36,805 nucleotides of DNA from DATDAW01 sp036525185 (lineage in GTDB: Bacteria > Verrucomicrobiota > Verrucomicrobiia > Chthoniobacterales > DASVRZ01), in assembly GCA_036525185.1 (NCBI GenBank), contig DATDAW010000055.1, forward strand, positions 1 to 36,805, given 5' to 3'. Shown here one piece after another: positions 8,482 through 16,025 of this stretch. Position numbers and translations under genes: made by a program. The notes below the pieces were generated by a model that saw only the letters and a program-made list of their open reading frames with translations, had not been told where the DNA came from and searched no databases. Positions within the stretch are counted from its first letter, which is position 1, and each line of letters starts with the position of its first letter.

Positions 8482-9546
8482 ATGGCTATCTCGACCTACG
8501 ACAACGTTCCCTTCACACACGATCCATACCGGGCCGCAGCCGACCGCTACCAACAGTTCGCCTATCGCCGCGTCGGCCACAGCGGGTTGATGCTGCCACC
8601 TCTCTCACTCGGCCTGTGGTACAACTTCGGGGATAACCGCCCGTTCGACATTCAACGCGCGATCCTCCGCTTTGCTTTCGATCGCGGTATCACCCACTTC
8701 GACCTAGCCAATAACTATGGGCCGCCTTACGGGTCGGCAGAGGAAAATTTCGGCCGGATGATGCGCCGCGATTTCTGGCACTACCGGGAGGAAATGATCA
8801 TTTCCACGAAGGCAGGCTGGGATATGTGGCCCGGCCCCTACGGTCAGTTGGGTTCGAGCAAGTATCTGCTCGCGAGCCTGGATGCTTCCCTGGAGCGCAT
8901 GAGCCTGGATTATGTGGACATTTTCTACTCTCATCGTTTCGATCCGGAAACTCCCCTGGAGGAAACCGTCCGGGCCCTGGACGCTGCGGTCCGCGCGGGA
9001 AAATGCCGATACGTCGGCATCTCCTCCTACTCCGCCGAGCGCGCGCAGGAGGCGGCCAGCATCGCCCGAAGCCTCGGCACGCCGCTCGTCATTCACCAGC
9101 CATCCTATTCCCTGCTCAACCGCTGGATCGAGGGCGGGCTCACAGACGTGCTGGCGGAGAATGGAATGGGTGCCATCGCTTTCACCGCACTTGCCCAGGG
9201 GTTGCTCACCGACAAATATCTTCATGGCTCCGCGGACGTGCATCGCGCCACCGCCCGCCCGACCTTTGATGTTTCCGTTCTGACCGAAGACACGCTGACC
9301 CGCGTTCGCGGATTGAACGCGATCGCCCAAAGACGGGGACAAACGCTTGCCCAGATGGCGCTGGTTTGGGCGCTCCGGGATCCCCGTGTCACTTCCGTCC
9401 TCGTGGGAACCTCGAGCGTGGAGCAGCTGGAAGAGAATCTGAAAGCCCTGGACCATTCTGCGTTCACCCCCGAGGAACTCGCCGAGATTGATCGTTATGC
9501 CGTCGATTCTGGCATCGATCTCTGGAGGGCCTCGTCCGATCTCTAG
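8482..9546 (+). CDS. Aldo/keto reductase, YghZ/MgrA (L-glyceraldehyde-3-phosphate reductase) type
   Basis: 354 aa. The N-terminus (YRRVGHSGLMLPPLSLGLWY) and the active-site motifs HFDLANNYGPPYG, IISTKAGWDMWPGPYG and DYVDIFYSHRFD are those of the YghZ-like subgroup, which reduces methylglyoxal or L-glyceraldehyde-3-phosphate in E. coli. The end carries VLVGTSSVEQLEENL for cofactor binding. Tyr, Lys and His of the catalytic set are in place. It is 18 bp after another aldo/keto reductase and probably in one transcript. Proximity to the glycerol genes makes a triose-related or detoxifying role plausible, but this is inference. Confidence 0.9.
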   Translation: MAISTYDNVPFTHDPYRAAADRYQQFAYRRVGHSGLMLPPLSLGLWYNFGDNRPFDIQRAILRFAFDRGITHFDLANNYGPPYGSAEENFGRMMRRDFWHYREEMIISTKAGWDMWPGPYGQLGSSKYLLASLDASLERMSLDYVDIFYSHRFDPETPLEETVRALDAAVRAGKCRYVGISSYSAERAQEAASIARSLGTPLVIHQPSYSLLNRWIEGGLTDVLAENGMGAIAFTALAQGLLTDKYLHGSADVHRATARPTFDVSVLTEDTLTRVRGLNAIAQRRGQTLAQMALVWALRDPRVTSVLVGTSSVEQLEENLKALDHSAFTPEELAEIDRYAVDSGIDLWRASSDL

Positions 9547-10029
9547 CCCGGGAACAACCATCATCGTGAAGTTCTAAATAATGGACAAGAGATAAGGCCC
9601 GGGCCATGCCAAAGCCCGGGCGGCAGGAGCACTAAACCATCACATCACGTGGAAAAAGTGATTAAGTTCCTCCGAATGTTGCTCTTCCCTAGTGAGCGAA
9701 GACGCAATGTCTGTCGGCAAAAATGGCCGATCACTGCTGCCAGAAAGACCGAATCAGCGCCGTACTATGCGCAAGAACACGAGGAATGCTTCGATTGTAA
9801 ACGGATTACGACCGCGTTCGAAACGCCCTTCGGTTCGCGCCGCCAGAGGTTTCTGTGAAGAGGGCCATCGAGACGGCAGAGAGGTACGGCGCACGAATCG
9901 CCACCATTAGGGCGCAAATCGGCCGGGGACGAGTATAATCCAGAGCTGGAAGAATTGTGACCAAGCGAAAGGAAACGCCGCCGAGTTGCATTTACGGAGT
10001 TTTGTTCAATAGTTCAAATAATAAGAACC
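9547..10029. other. 483-bp gene-free stretch
   Basis: No convincing gene. Short frames of 60-72 codons (for example 9692-9910) lack family features and an SD. Near its start is a GC-rich hairpin, GCCCGGGC at 9597-9604 and 9614-9621 with a 9-nt loop; this may end transcription of the reductase pair, though no T-run follows. The promoter of the downstream protease gene should lie in the A+T-rich end (about 9990-10029). Confidence 0.5.
9597..9621 (+). terminator. Terminator-like hairpin after the aldo/keto reductases
   Basis: Two copies of the self-complementary octamer GCCCGGGC form an 8-bp stem with loop CATGCCAAA. It lies 51 bp after the reductase stop. A third partial copy, AGCCCGGG, is near 9545. 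There is no T-tract, so it may not be an intrinsic terminator. Confidence 0.4.
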
Positions 10030-11067
10030 ATGAAGATTCCCGCTCGTGCTCAAGGACGTAAAGTTGTCCCGGTTTTATCGCATCTCAGCGAGCCACCGGC
10101 CGCCGTAGCGCCCACGCCGCAGACAGACGCGAAATTGCTCGATTCCTACTCAAGAACCGTCTCCGCCGTCGTCGATCGCGTCGCGCCCAGCGTTGTCAAT
10201 GTCCGCATCAAATCCGGTCAGCGCGGCCAAGGGAGTGGCACCGGTTTCCTCATCGCGCCCGACGGATTTGTCCTCACGAACAGCCATGTCGTCCACGGGG
10301 CTAAAGAAATCGAAGTAACACTTCACGACGCTCGCGTTTTTTCTGCTCAACTCATCGGGTCCGACCCAGAAACCGATCTGGCCGTCATCCGTATCAATGC
10401 GCCAGACCTCCAGCATGTTCGTCTGGGCGATTCGTCCCACATCAGGGTCGGACAGATCGCCATTGCTATCGGTTCGCCTTATGGATTCCAACAGACGGTG
10501 ACGGCAGGCATCGTCAGCGCACTCGGACGCTCCATGCGGGCTGAATCGGGACGTTTGATGGACGACATTATCCAGACGGATGCCGCATTAAATCCAGGCA
10601 ACTCGGGAGGACCGCTCGTCAACAGCGCTGGCGAAGTCATTGGCGTGAACACAGCCGTCATCCTGCCCGCTCAAGGCATCTGCTTTGCGATCGCCAGCAA
10701 CACAGCCAAATTCGTCGCCGGTTGGCTCATTAAAGAAGGTCGAATCCGCCGCAGCTCCATCGGTGTGGCGGGCCAAAACATCCCGCTTCACCCCCGAGTC
10801 GTACGTTTTCACAAACTGCCGCTCGATCGCGGTGTACTCGTGGCTGAAGTCGAGCCCAACAGCCCCGCCTTCATCACTGGCCTGCGCCGTGGCGATGTCA
10901 TTGTCGGTTTCAAAGGTCAACCGATCGGCACGATCGACGACCTGCATAAACAGCTGGTCGTCAGCGAAATCGGGGTATCATCCCCGCTGATGATTCTGCG
11001 GGGGACGGAAAAGCTGTTTTTCGTCATCACCCCTCGCGAATTGCGTGCCACGCAAAGTGCTAACTAA
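10030..11067 (+). CDS. DegP/HtrA-like trypsin-type serine protease with one PDZ domain
   Basis: 345 aa. The S1C protease domain (about 40-235) has the complete triad: His86 in TNSHVV, Asp116 in ETDLAVI, and Ser192 in NPGNSGGPL. A single PDZ domain follows (about 240-335, RGVLVAEVEPNSPAFITGLR). Length and layout are like DegS, but the N-terminus (MKIPARAQGRKVVPV, then Pro/Ala-rich) has no signal peptide or membrane helix. The frame upstream reaches a stop at 9958-9960 without adding any. The protein is therefore predicted to be cytoplasmic, unlike most HtrA proteins. Its role is probably protein quality control. No SD is seen. Confidence 0.9.
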   Translation: MKIPARAQGRKVVPVLSHLSEPPAAVAPTPQTDAKLLDSYSRTVSAVVDRVAPSVVNVRIKSGQRGQGSGTGFLIAPDGFVLTNSHVVHGAKEIEVTLHDARVFSAQLIGSDPETDLAVIRINAPDLQHVRLGDSSHIRVGQIAIAIGSPYGFQQTVTAGIVSALGRSMRAESGRLMDDIIQTDAALNPGNSGGPLVNSAGEVIGVNTAVILPAQGICFAIASNTAKFVAGWLIKEGRIRRSSIGVAGQNIPLHPRVVRFHKLPLDRGVLVAEVEPNSPAFITGLRRGDVIVGFKGQPIGTIDDLHKQLVVSEIGVSSPLMILRGTEKLFFVITPRELRATQSAN

Positions 11068-11086
11068 TACGACCGTCGTTCGGAGC

Positions 11087-11118
11087 GAGTCCGCTAGTGT
11101 TCAACCGCTGGCGGACTC
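11087..11118 (+). terminator. Terminator-like hairpin after the protease gene
   Basis: GAGTCCGC (11087-11094) pairs with GCGGACTC (11111-11118), a perfect 8-bp stem about 20 bp after the stop codon at 11067. No T-run follows, so termination strength is uncertain. Confidence 0.45.
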
Positions 11119-11164
11119 CTCGCAACGTGGCTAAAGACGCATCATTTCATCCCCCTTCGAAGCG

Positions 11165-11305
11165 AACAGACGACTGATCGCTTCGCTCAGCTACATCGGC
11201 CGGCACGAAGAAGGCCAGGGATTCGGAATCGAGGCAGAACATTTGACCCGGCGAAGCGAAAGTCTCGTCGCGACAATATTCTCGCGACACTTCCAGTCGT
11301 CTGTT
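11165..11305 (+). ncRNA. Candidate structured RNA, three-way junction
   Basis: Three perfect helices nest in 141 nt. P1 is AACAGACGACTG (11165-11176) with CAGTCGTCTGTT (11294-11305), 12 bp. P2 is TCGCTTCGC (11178-11186) with GCGAAGCGA (11251-11259), 9 bp. P3 is GTCGCGA (11267-11273) with TCGCGAC (11282-11288), 7 bp and an 8-nt loop. P1 encloses P2 and P3 with short joining segments, the layout of a three-way-junction RNA. A terminator-like hairpin with TTTT follows at 11353-11394. It could be a small RNA or a leader element of the histidine kinase 360 bp downstream. The plus strand is chosen because of the terminator. No known RNA family was recognised, and no convincing coding frame covers it. 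Confidence 0.5.
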
Positions 11306-11352
11306 TTCTTGCATCCGGGCATTTCCTGGCCCAATATTGGTTCCCCCCTTTC

Positions 11353-11394
11353 CTGACACAGCCGCTACACTACTCTGGCGGCGGTGTCAGTTTT
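11353..11394 (+). terminator. Intrinsic terminator-like hairpin
   Basis: CTGACACAGCCGC (11353-11365) pairs with GCGGCGGTGTCAG (11378-11390) with one mismatch in 13, a 12-nt loop, and TTTT directly after. It is a plausible end for the structured RNA at 11165-11305, or an attenuator ahead of the kinase gene. Confidence 0.6.
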
Positions 11395-11668
11395 CGGCAG
11401 GTGATTTCTCCCGATCCGATTCATCCACAGCATCACGATGCATGGGGCCCTCCACCAGTCGGCAATCGAAAATGACACTACAGCCTCATATGTTCGGTAA
11501 GAATTCCTTCAATTTGAGACAATTGGAGACTTTCCTGGAAAATTCGGCGTATTCGTTGCGAAAACGCAACAAATTTCGCGTGCTTTTCATTTTCACCTCT
11601 GCTAGCCTAACGCAATTAGCCCGGTCCGTGTTCGGATTTGCATGTTAGTGCGCAACCATAAGGAGGTG
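11395..11668. other. Leader region of the sensor kinase gene
   Basis: No gene recognised. It contains a small hairpin, GTTGCG-AAAA-CGCAAC, at 11555-11570 and a GCATC/GATGC palindrome near 11430. The promoter of the two-component pair presumably lies here, but no clear -35/-10 pair was found. Confidence 0.4.
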
Positions 11669-12787
11669 ATGTCTTCCCAACCCGGAAGGGTTCACTTCTG
11701 CGGGAAGCTCCAGTTGGCTGGATTCCTTGCAATTTATTTGGGCACCTTCGTCATACGTTTACATGTTGCGGCATACGACAATTCAGCCCTCGACGCACTC
11801 AGAGACGGTGCCTTTGCCCTCCTTTTTTCCGACGCAGTTTGTCTCCTTCTCGTGGTCGGACTACGATATTTCTACCAGCTAAACTACTTTCAACACATCG
11901 ATTGGAGTGAGCTAGTTCTGGTCATCGGACCCATCGCGTTTGTACTCTCGATCATCCACCTCGGCCTGACCCTTCCCGCTTCGCCTTTTGCCAGACGAAT
12001 TCAGAATTCAACCGATCCCGAGTTCCTCCTGGCCGCCGCCATTTGGCCCCGGTTCTGGTTTTTCTCTACCGTCAGCCTCCTCTATTTTCTGCTTAACGGA
12101 ATTCAGGCAAACAAGCAGTTAACCCTCGCCCTAAAAGACACCGACAACCACCGCCGCAGGGCAGAGCTGTTAATGCTCCGTTCCCACATGAATCCCCATT
12201 TTCTGTTCAACGCGCTGAACACGATCGTCAGCGAGTCGGACAGCAACCCACGCTTGGCTCTCGTAGCACGCGGTTTTTCAGACTACATGCGGTATGCACT
12301 CGCCAAGCGAAAAAATCTATTTGTTACCTTGGGAGATGAAATCGACGCCCTTAGCCGATATGTAGACGTTGAGCGGGCGCGTTTTGGGGAAGCTCTATCC
12401 ATCGATATCAAAATCGATCCTCCCACACTCTCGCTCCCAGTTCCCGGCCTCTTCCTGCAACCACTGGTCGAAAATGCCATCAAACATGGACGGCAGGTTT
12501 CCTGCCAGCCTTTGAGCATCGTGGTAGAAACACAACTCGATGATCGCAAGCTTATCTTGAGAGTTTCCAATTCGGGTTCCTGGATCTATTCAAACAGGGA
12601 TCAACCTGAACATTCCCCTGGTGCCGGCCTCGAAATTTTGCGCCGTCAATTGGCCCTTATCTATGCGGAACGTTCCCATTTCAAAATTGGCTCTAAAGGC
12701 GACTGGACGGTCGCAGAGATAACCTTGGAGGATCCCGCAGGCGCCGCCAGAGAGACGCACTCCAGGTTAAGTCAAATTCCACTATGA
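11669..12787 (+). CDS. LytS/YehU-type sensor histidine kinase
   Basis: 372 aa from the ATG at 11669. The N-terminal 130 residues hold about four transmembrane helices with no large periplasmic domain. The His_kinase (PF06580) domain follows, with the phospho-acceptor His173 in RSHMNPHFLFNALNTI. The ATPase part has the N-box-like FLQPLVENAIKHG and a C-terminal GAGLEILRRQL. It should phosphorylate the response regulator encoded next, which overlaps it by 4 bp. The start is chosen because TAAGGAGGTGAT, a full match to the 16S anti-SD, runs into this ATG; the 2-nt spacing is unusually short. An alternative start at 11642 adds nine residues and has no SD. Confidence 0.88.
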   Translation: MSSQPGRVHFCGKLQLAGFLAIYLGTFVIRLHVAAYDNSALDALRDGAFALLFSDAVCLLLVVGLRYFYQLNYFQHIDWSELVLVIGPIAFVLSIIHLGLTLPASPFARRIQNSTDPEFLLAAAIWPRFWFFSTVSLLYFLLNGIQANKQLTLALKDTDNHRRRAELLMLRSHMNPHFLFNALNTIVSESDSNPRLALVARGFSDYMRYALAKRKNLFVTLGDEIDALSRYVDVERARFGEALSIDIKIDPPTLSLPVPGLFLQPLVENAIKHGRQVSCQPLSIVVETQLDDRKLILRVSNSGSWIYSNRDQPEHSPGAGLEILRRQLALIYAERSHFKIGSKGDWTVAEITLEDPAGAARETHSRLSQIPL

Positions 12788-13509
12788 CGCGGCGCGCCCT
12801 TATCGTTGACGATGAGGCGCCAGCCCGCGCGCATCTGCGCCGATTGCTCGTTGCGCACCCTGAGATCGAGATTGCCGGCGAAGCTGGCACGATTGGCGAA
12901 GCTGCTGATCTCTGTCGAAAACGGCCGATTGATCTGCTCTTTCTGGATATTCAGATGCCGCAGGCCTCCGGCTTCGATCTGCTCACCAAACTCGATCCTG
13001 TGCCACGCATCATATTTGTCACAGCCCACGAGGAATTCGCTTTGCGCGCTTTCGAGGTCAGCGCCGTCGATTACCTCATGAAGCCGGTTTTCCCTGACCG
13101 CCTCGACCGCGCCCTCAAACGGATTGCCAGCGGCTCGGGCATTGACGTGTGCCCGGATGAAAAGTTGCATACCGACGACACCCTTTTTCTACAGAACGAT
13201 CGTACCTTGCGAATGGTCCCCATCCGCCAAATCGTTTGCATAACGGCCGAGCGCAACTATTCAACTGTGTTCCTGACCGATGGCAAAGAATTTTTGATCT
13301 ATCGCAACCTGAACCAATGGGAGCAGCGTCTTCCGAAAGGCATGTTCATCCGGTTGGATCGATCCATCATTTTGAATCAGCAACATCTTCTGGAAATTAA
13401 GATTGTCGATCGTGACACCGGGAAAATGTTCATCACGGGTCGCCAGGAGCCGATTCTTCTCGGACGCACGGCCCTGGCCCGCATGCGAGCGCACCTGGCG
13501 GAAACTTAA
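12784..13509 (+). CDS. LytTR-family response regulator
   Basis: 241 aa. The receiver domain (1-120) has the acidic pair in LIVDDEAPARAHL, the phospho-acceptor Asp55 in LLFLDIQMP, the Thr in IIFVTAHEEFAL, and the Lys in DYLMKP. A LytTR DNA-binding domain follows (about 140-240, ITAERNYSTVFLTDGKEFLI and MFIRLDRSIILN). LytTR proteins bind pairs of direct repeats about two helical turns apart. The start overlaps the kinase stop in an ATGA. Thirty-five bp after its stop lie two 12-bp direct repeats with a 21-bp period, a likely target site. Confidence 0.93.
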   Translation: MTRRALIVDDEAPARAHLRRLLVAHPEIEIAGEAGTIGEAADLCRKRPIDLLFLDIQMPQASGFDLLTKLDPVPRIIFVTAHEEFALRAFEVSAVDYLMKPVFPDRLDRALKRIASGSGIDVCPDEKLHTDDTLFLQNDRTLRMVPIRQIVCITAERNYSTVFLTDGKEFLIYRNLNQWEQRLPKGMFIRLDRSIILNQQHLLEIKIVDRDTGKMFITGRQEPILLGRTALARMRAHLAET

Positions 13510-13543
13510 CACGACACAGCGCCTCCGACGCTACGTCGCCGCG

Positions 13544-13576
13544 CCGGATTCGAATGGAATTTATCCGGATTCGAAT
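13544..13576. promoter_or_regulatory. Direct repeats with 21-bp period, candidate LytTR binding site
   Basis: CCGGATTCGAAT occurs at 13544-13555 and again, identical, at 13565-13576. A 21-bp period places both copies on the same DNA face, as for known LytTR regulators (AgrA, YehT types). The repeat sequence does not match the AgrA consensus. A possible -10, TATATT, follows at 13581-13586, pointing at the kinase gene at 13750. Confidence 0.5.
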
Positions 13577-13633
13577 AAACTATATTCTTACACTAAAAAG
13601 TTTCAGCATGACCGGCTTTCTAACTCGGCCACA

Positions 13634-13651
13634 GCAGGCGGGGAAGCCTGC
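13634..13651. repeat. Short palindromic repeat
   Basis: GCAGGC-GGGGAA-GCCTGC forms a 6-bp stem and 6-nt loop. The minus-strand translation of this stretch (AQASPPA) is a pattern I associate with dispersed intergenic repeats in Verrucomicrobiota and similar genomes. There is no second copy in this window. Confidence 0.4.
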
Positions 13652-13749
13652 GCGACCAACCCGCTGGATCGCGGCTGACATATGGTCTGCGTTATGTAAG
13701 CATAAGATTTGGTATTGATACTTCGGACACCCGCTTTACAAACCCAGCC

Positions 13750-14739
13750 GTGAGTCAAGACCCCAGAAACATTTTCCTTGGTATCGACGGCGGCGGCACC
13801 GGCTGCCGGGCGGTGATCGTCGACGTAGCCGGCCACGTTCTCGGTTCGGGCAAAGGGCCGCTGGCAAATTATCATCACGCCGGTTGGGACGGCGTAGAGC
13901 GCTCTCTGGCCACCGTCTTCTCCGATGCGACCGCCGAGCAGGGACTGTCCGGCCCCTGTCGTGCCGCGTTTCTTGGATTGGCCGGAGTGACAGCTGCCGC
14001 CGATCGGGAACGATTTGCGGGGATTGCTAGGCGCCTCAATTTCGCTCCAGATGAAGGCATTGGCGTCGATCACGATGTCCGTATCGCGCACGCGGGCGGG
14101 CTTGCGGGGCAGCCGGGCATTGCGTTGATCGCAGGCACCGGCTCCTCCTGTTATGGCCGTTCTGCGGATGGCCACTCCTGGTATATCGGCTGGGACGCCC
14201 TCGCGGATGACGCAGGCAGTGGCTATTGGCTCGGTTTGCGAGCCATCAACCTCGCCGTGCGCGCAGCGGATGGTCGCGGTCAGCAGACCGCTCTGGAGAA
14301 GATCGTTTTTTCCTTTCTCCAAATCCCGGGGCTCGACGAGCTCATGGCGCGACTTCAATCCAGTTCGCTCGGAAAGCGCGAGATCGCCTCGCTCGCACCC
14401 CGCGTGCTCGAGAGTGCGGATGCGGGCGACGATGTCGCATCCGAATTGTGCACGCAGGGAGCCGAGGAATTGGCTCTCATGATTTCCACCGTCGCTTCAC
14501 GGATTGGCTCACCGAAAGGGGCCGTCCACAAGGCAATTTTCGCGGGAAGCCTTGCGTTGGCGCCCAGTTACAATGCGCGGATTCGTGCGGCCCTGGATCG
14601 GCGCGCGTCGCCGGTGCAGATCGAAGCAGCACAATTGCCGCCGGTCGGCGGTGCCGCGTTGCTGGCTTTGTCACAGGCGGGCATTTTCCCTTCGCCGTCC
14701 ATCATCGAAAACTTGCGGACCTACTTTGCAAGAGTCTGA
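13750..14739 (+). CDS. BadF/BadG/BcrA/BcrD-type ATPase, N-acetylglucosamine kinase-like
   Basis: 329 aa with a GTG start. The actin-like ATPase fold is marked by the phosphate-1 loop FLGIDGGGTGCRAVIVD (residues about 9-25), the second phosphate loop GIALIAGTGSSCYG, the GWDALADDAGSGYWLG stretch typical of GlcNAc kinases, and the adenosine motif AIFAGSLA. The likely reaction is ATP-dependent phosphorylation of N-acetylglucosamine or a related amino sugar in the cytoplasm, feeding cell-wall recycling or chitin use. No SD precedes the start. The 240-bp gap upstream contains the 21-bp-period repeats and a palindrome, so control by the preceding LytTR pair is plausible. Confidence 0.85.
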   Translation: MSQDPRNIFLGIDGGGTGCRAVIVDVAGHVLGSGKGPLANYHHAGWDGVERSLATVFSDATAEQGLSGPCRAAFLGLAGVTAAADRERFAGIARRLNFAPDEGIGVDHDVRIAHAGGLAGQPGIALIAGTGSSCYGRSADGHSWYIGWDALADDAGSGYWLGLRAINLAVRAADGRGQQTALEKIVFSFLQIPGLDELMARLQSSSLGKREIASLAPRVLESADAGDDVASELCTQGAEELALMISTVASRIGSPKGAVHKAIFAGSLALAPSYNARIRAALDRRASPVQIEAAQLPPVGGAALLALSQAGIFPSPSIIENLRTYFARV

Positions 14740-14811
14740 AGCCAGAAAACGGAAGACGTTTCTGTCCAGGCAGGGCCCCTCGATCAATAGATCACTACAA
14801 CTCCGACCGTG

Positions 14812-15432
14812 TTAAGCCAACCGGCCTTCTTCAATGCGTAGGAACCTGAATTCGGCGACATAGCCCCGGCCTTTTGGACTGCACGCATAGAGGCCGCAGG
14901 CCACCGAAGCGCCGAGGCGATCCTCGCCGAGATGCGCCATCCGGATCTGCTCCCACATCGCACCGTCCCGCGACGCTTCAACGATGTAGTCGGTCCCTTC
15001 CCGACGGATCCGGAACCAAGCTTCTCGCAACGTGGCGGGAACGGCCTGAGTGGACCAATCGGAATAGCCGTCGTTGGTGACGACCGCCCCGAGGCGACTT
15101 GGGTCGTCCAGTTCATACTCGATCGACGTCTTCAGCCAGCAGGCGGGTGAAATTCGTACCATCAACCCGGCTTGGTCGTACTGATGAACAGGATTAAATT
15201 CGACTTTCGTGGTCGCAACAAAATCGCCGCTGATCTGTGCGGACAACAGATGCCCGTTGTCCACTTGGAAGCCGTAGTGCGTGGTCTGCCAGAAGTCGGT
15301 GCCTTTCTCCGGCTTGATAATCAGGCGTTGGTTGACGGAATCGATCGACCATTGCCCCGGTTCGCAGTGCCAGACCAGGCGCGGATCAAGGGCCGGCATG
15401 TCGAAACGTTCGTGAAGGATAGGCTCAGACAT
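14812..15432 (-). CDS. DUF1349 family protein (concanavalin A-like fold)
   Basis: 206 aa from the ATG at 15432, which has AAGGTG 8 nt upstream; the longer frame to 15468 has no such signal. The whole protein is a DUF1349-type beta-sandwich: WHCEPGQWSI, the central FWQTTHYGFQVDNG, VEFNPVHQYDQAGLMVRIS and the late VACGLYACSPKGRG. Family members resemble lectin or glycosidase accessory domains, and one yeast relative is Ree1. No signal peptide, so it is cytoplasmic. The biochemical role is unknown. It converges on the GlcNAc-kinase-like gene (72-bp gap), which together with the fold hints at a carbohydrate context. Confidence 0.82.
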   Translation of the reverse strand: MSEPILHERFDMPALDPRLVWHCEPGQWSIDSVNQRLIIKPEKGTDFWQTTHYGFQVDNGHLLSAQISGDFVATTKVEFNPVHQYDQAGLMVRISPACWLKTSIEYELDDPSRLGAVVTNDGYSDWSTQAVPATLREAWFRIRREGTDYIVEASRDGAMWEQIRMAHLGEDRLGASVACGLYACSPKGRGYVAEFRFLRIEEGRLA

Positions 15433-16025
15433 AGAATTATCACCTTGCGGGCAGCTCCTCAGATGCAAGTTCGGGAATCGCGAGGGTTTTCGGATTCAAT
15501 CAGCCACGATGGCCTCGACTCAAACACAAAAAGACCGCCAGCGAATTTGCCGTAGATGGCGATGACCGAAACCGACTTGTCCTCTCCATGCAGATAAGGA
15601 TGGTTTGCCAAACGCCAGTTCCTCGCGGGGCCGCCAGATTTGGACGGATAAGCTGTCGTCTTTGCGGAATCCTTAGTAGGCTCCTTAGATGAGCGTCTGA
15701 CTTCCATTTTGACTTCTGGTTCCTCTTCGGTTAGGCATTCTTTTGTTAATCCCTAGTAGGTTGCTTGGGGGGCTAAAGACTTCGATTCCGACTGCTTTCG
15801 GACTCAAAACGAGCCATAGCTAACATAAGAAGCTCTCCTTGCGATTTTCCGACCTGTCCGAGTCGCGGGCCGGCCATAAGCGTTTTCACTTCGCTCCAGC
15901 CAGTATGCCGGCCGTCGCCTATCAAACCCTAATAGTAACCCGCCACATACAGTGGCTGCCACAAGCAAGTCCGAACGTCTAGCGCGCTATCGACCCTCAA
16001 CAAACACATCACAAGGAGATCTACC
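15433..16025. other. 593-bp gene-free divergent intergenic region
   Basis: No convincing gene. The 82-codon frame on the minus strand at 15459-15707 has no recognisable domain. A 19-bp sequence recurs with 16 of 19 identities at 15668-15686 and 15748-15766 (core TAGTAGG, period 80 bp). Promoters for the DUF1349 gene (minus) and the flavin oxidoreductase (plus) must lie here. The oxidoreductase has a good SD, AAGGAG, at 16013-16018. Confidence 0.5.

Noticed and set aside
8704..9564. 286-codon open frame opposite the second aldo/keto reductase
   Set aside because: Fully antisense to a gene with intact catalytic motifs, and no family pattern of its own.
9692..9910. 72-codon plus-strand frame before the protease gene
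   Set aside because: Strongly basic, no SD, no family match, and competing frames of similar length on both strands.
11165..11305. Integron attC site or MITE as an explanation of the terminal 12-bp inverted repeat
   Set aside because: The ends do not show the attC core (GTTRRRY), and no target-site duplication flanks the repeat. Internal helices fit an RNA fold better.
11147..11359. 70-codon minus-strand frame across the RNA candidate
   Set aside because: No domain, SD or signal peptide. The nested helices explain the sequence better than coding does, though a conserved frame in relatives would reopen the question.
15459..15707. 82-codon minus-strand frame upstream of the DUF1349 gene
   Set aside because: Overlaps the upstream extension of the DUF1349 frame region; no family features, low-complexity basic composition.
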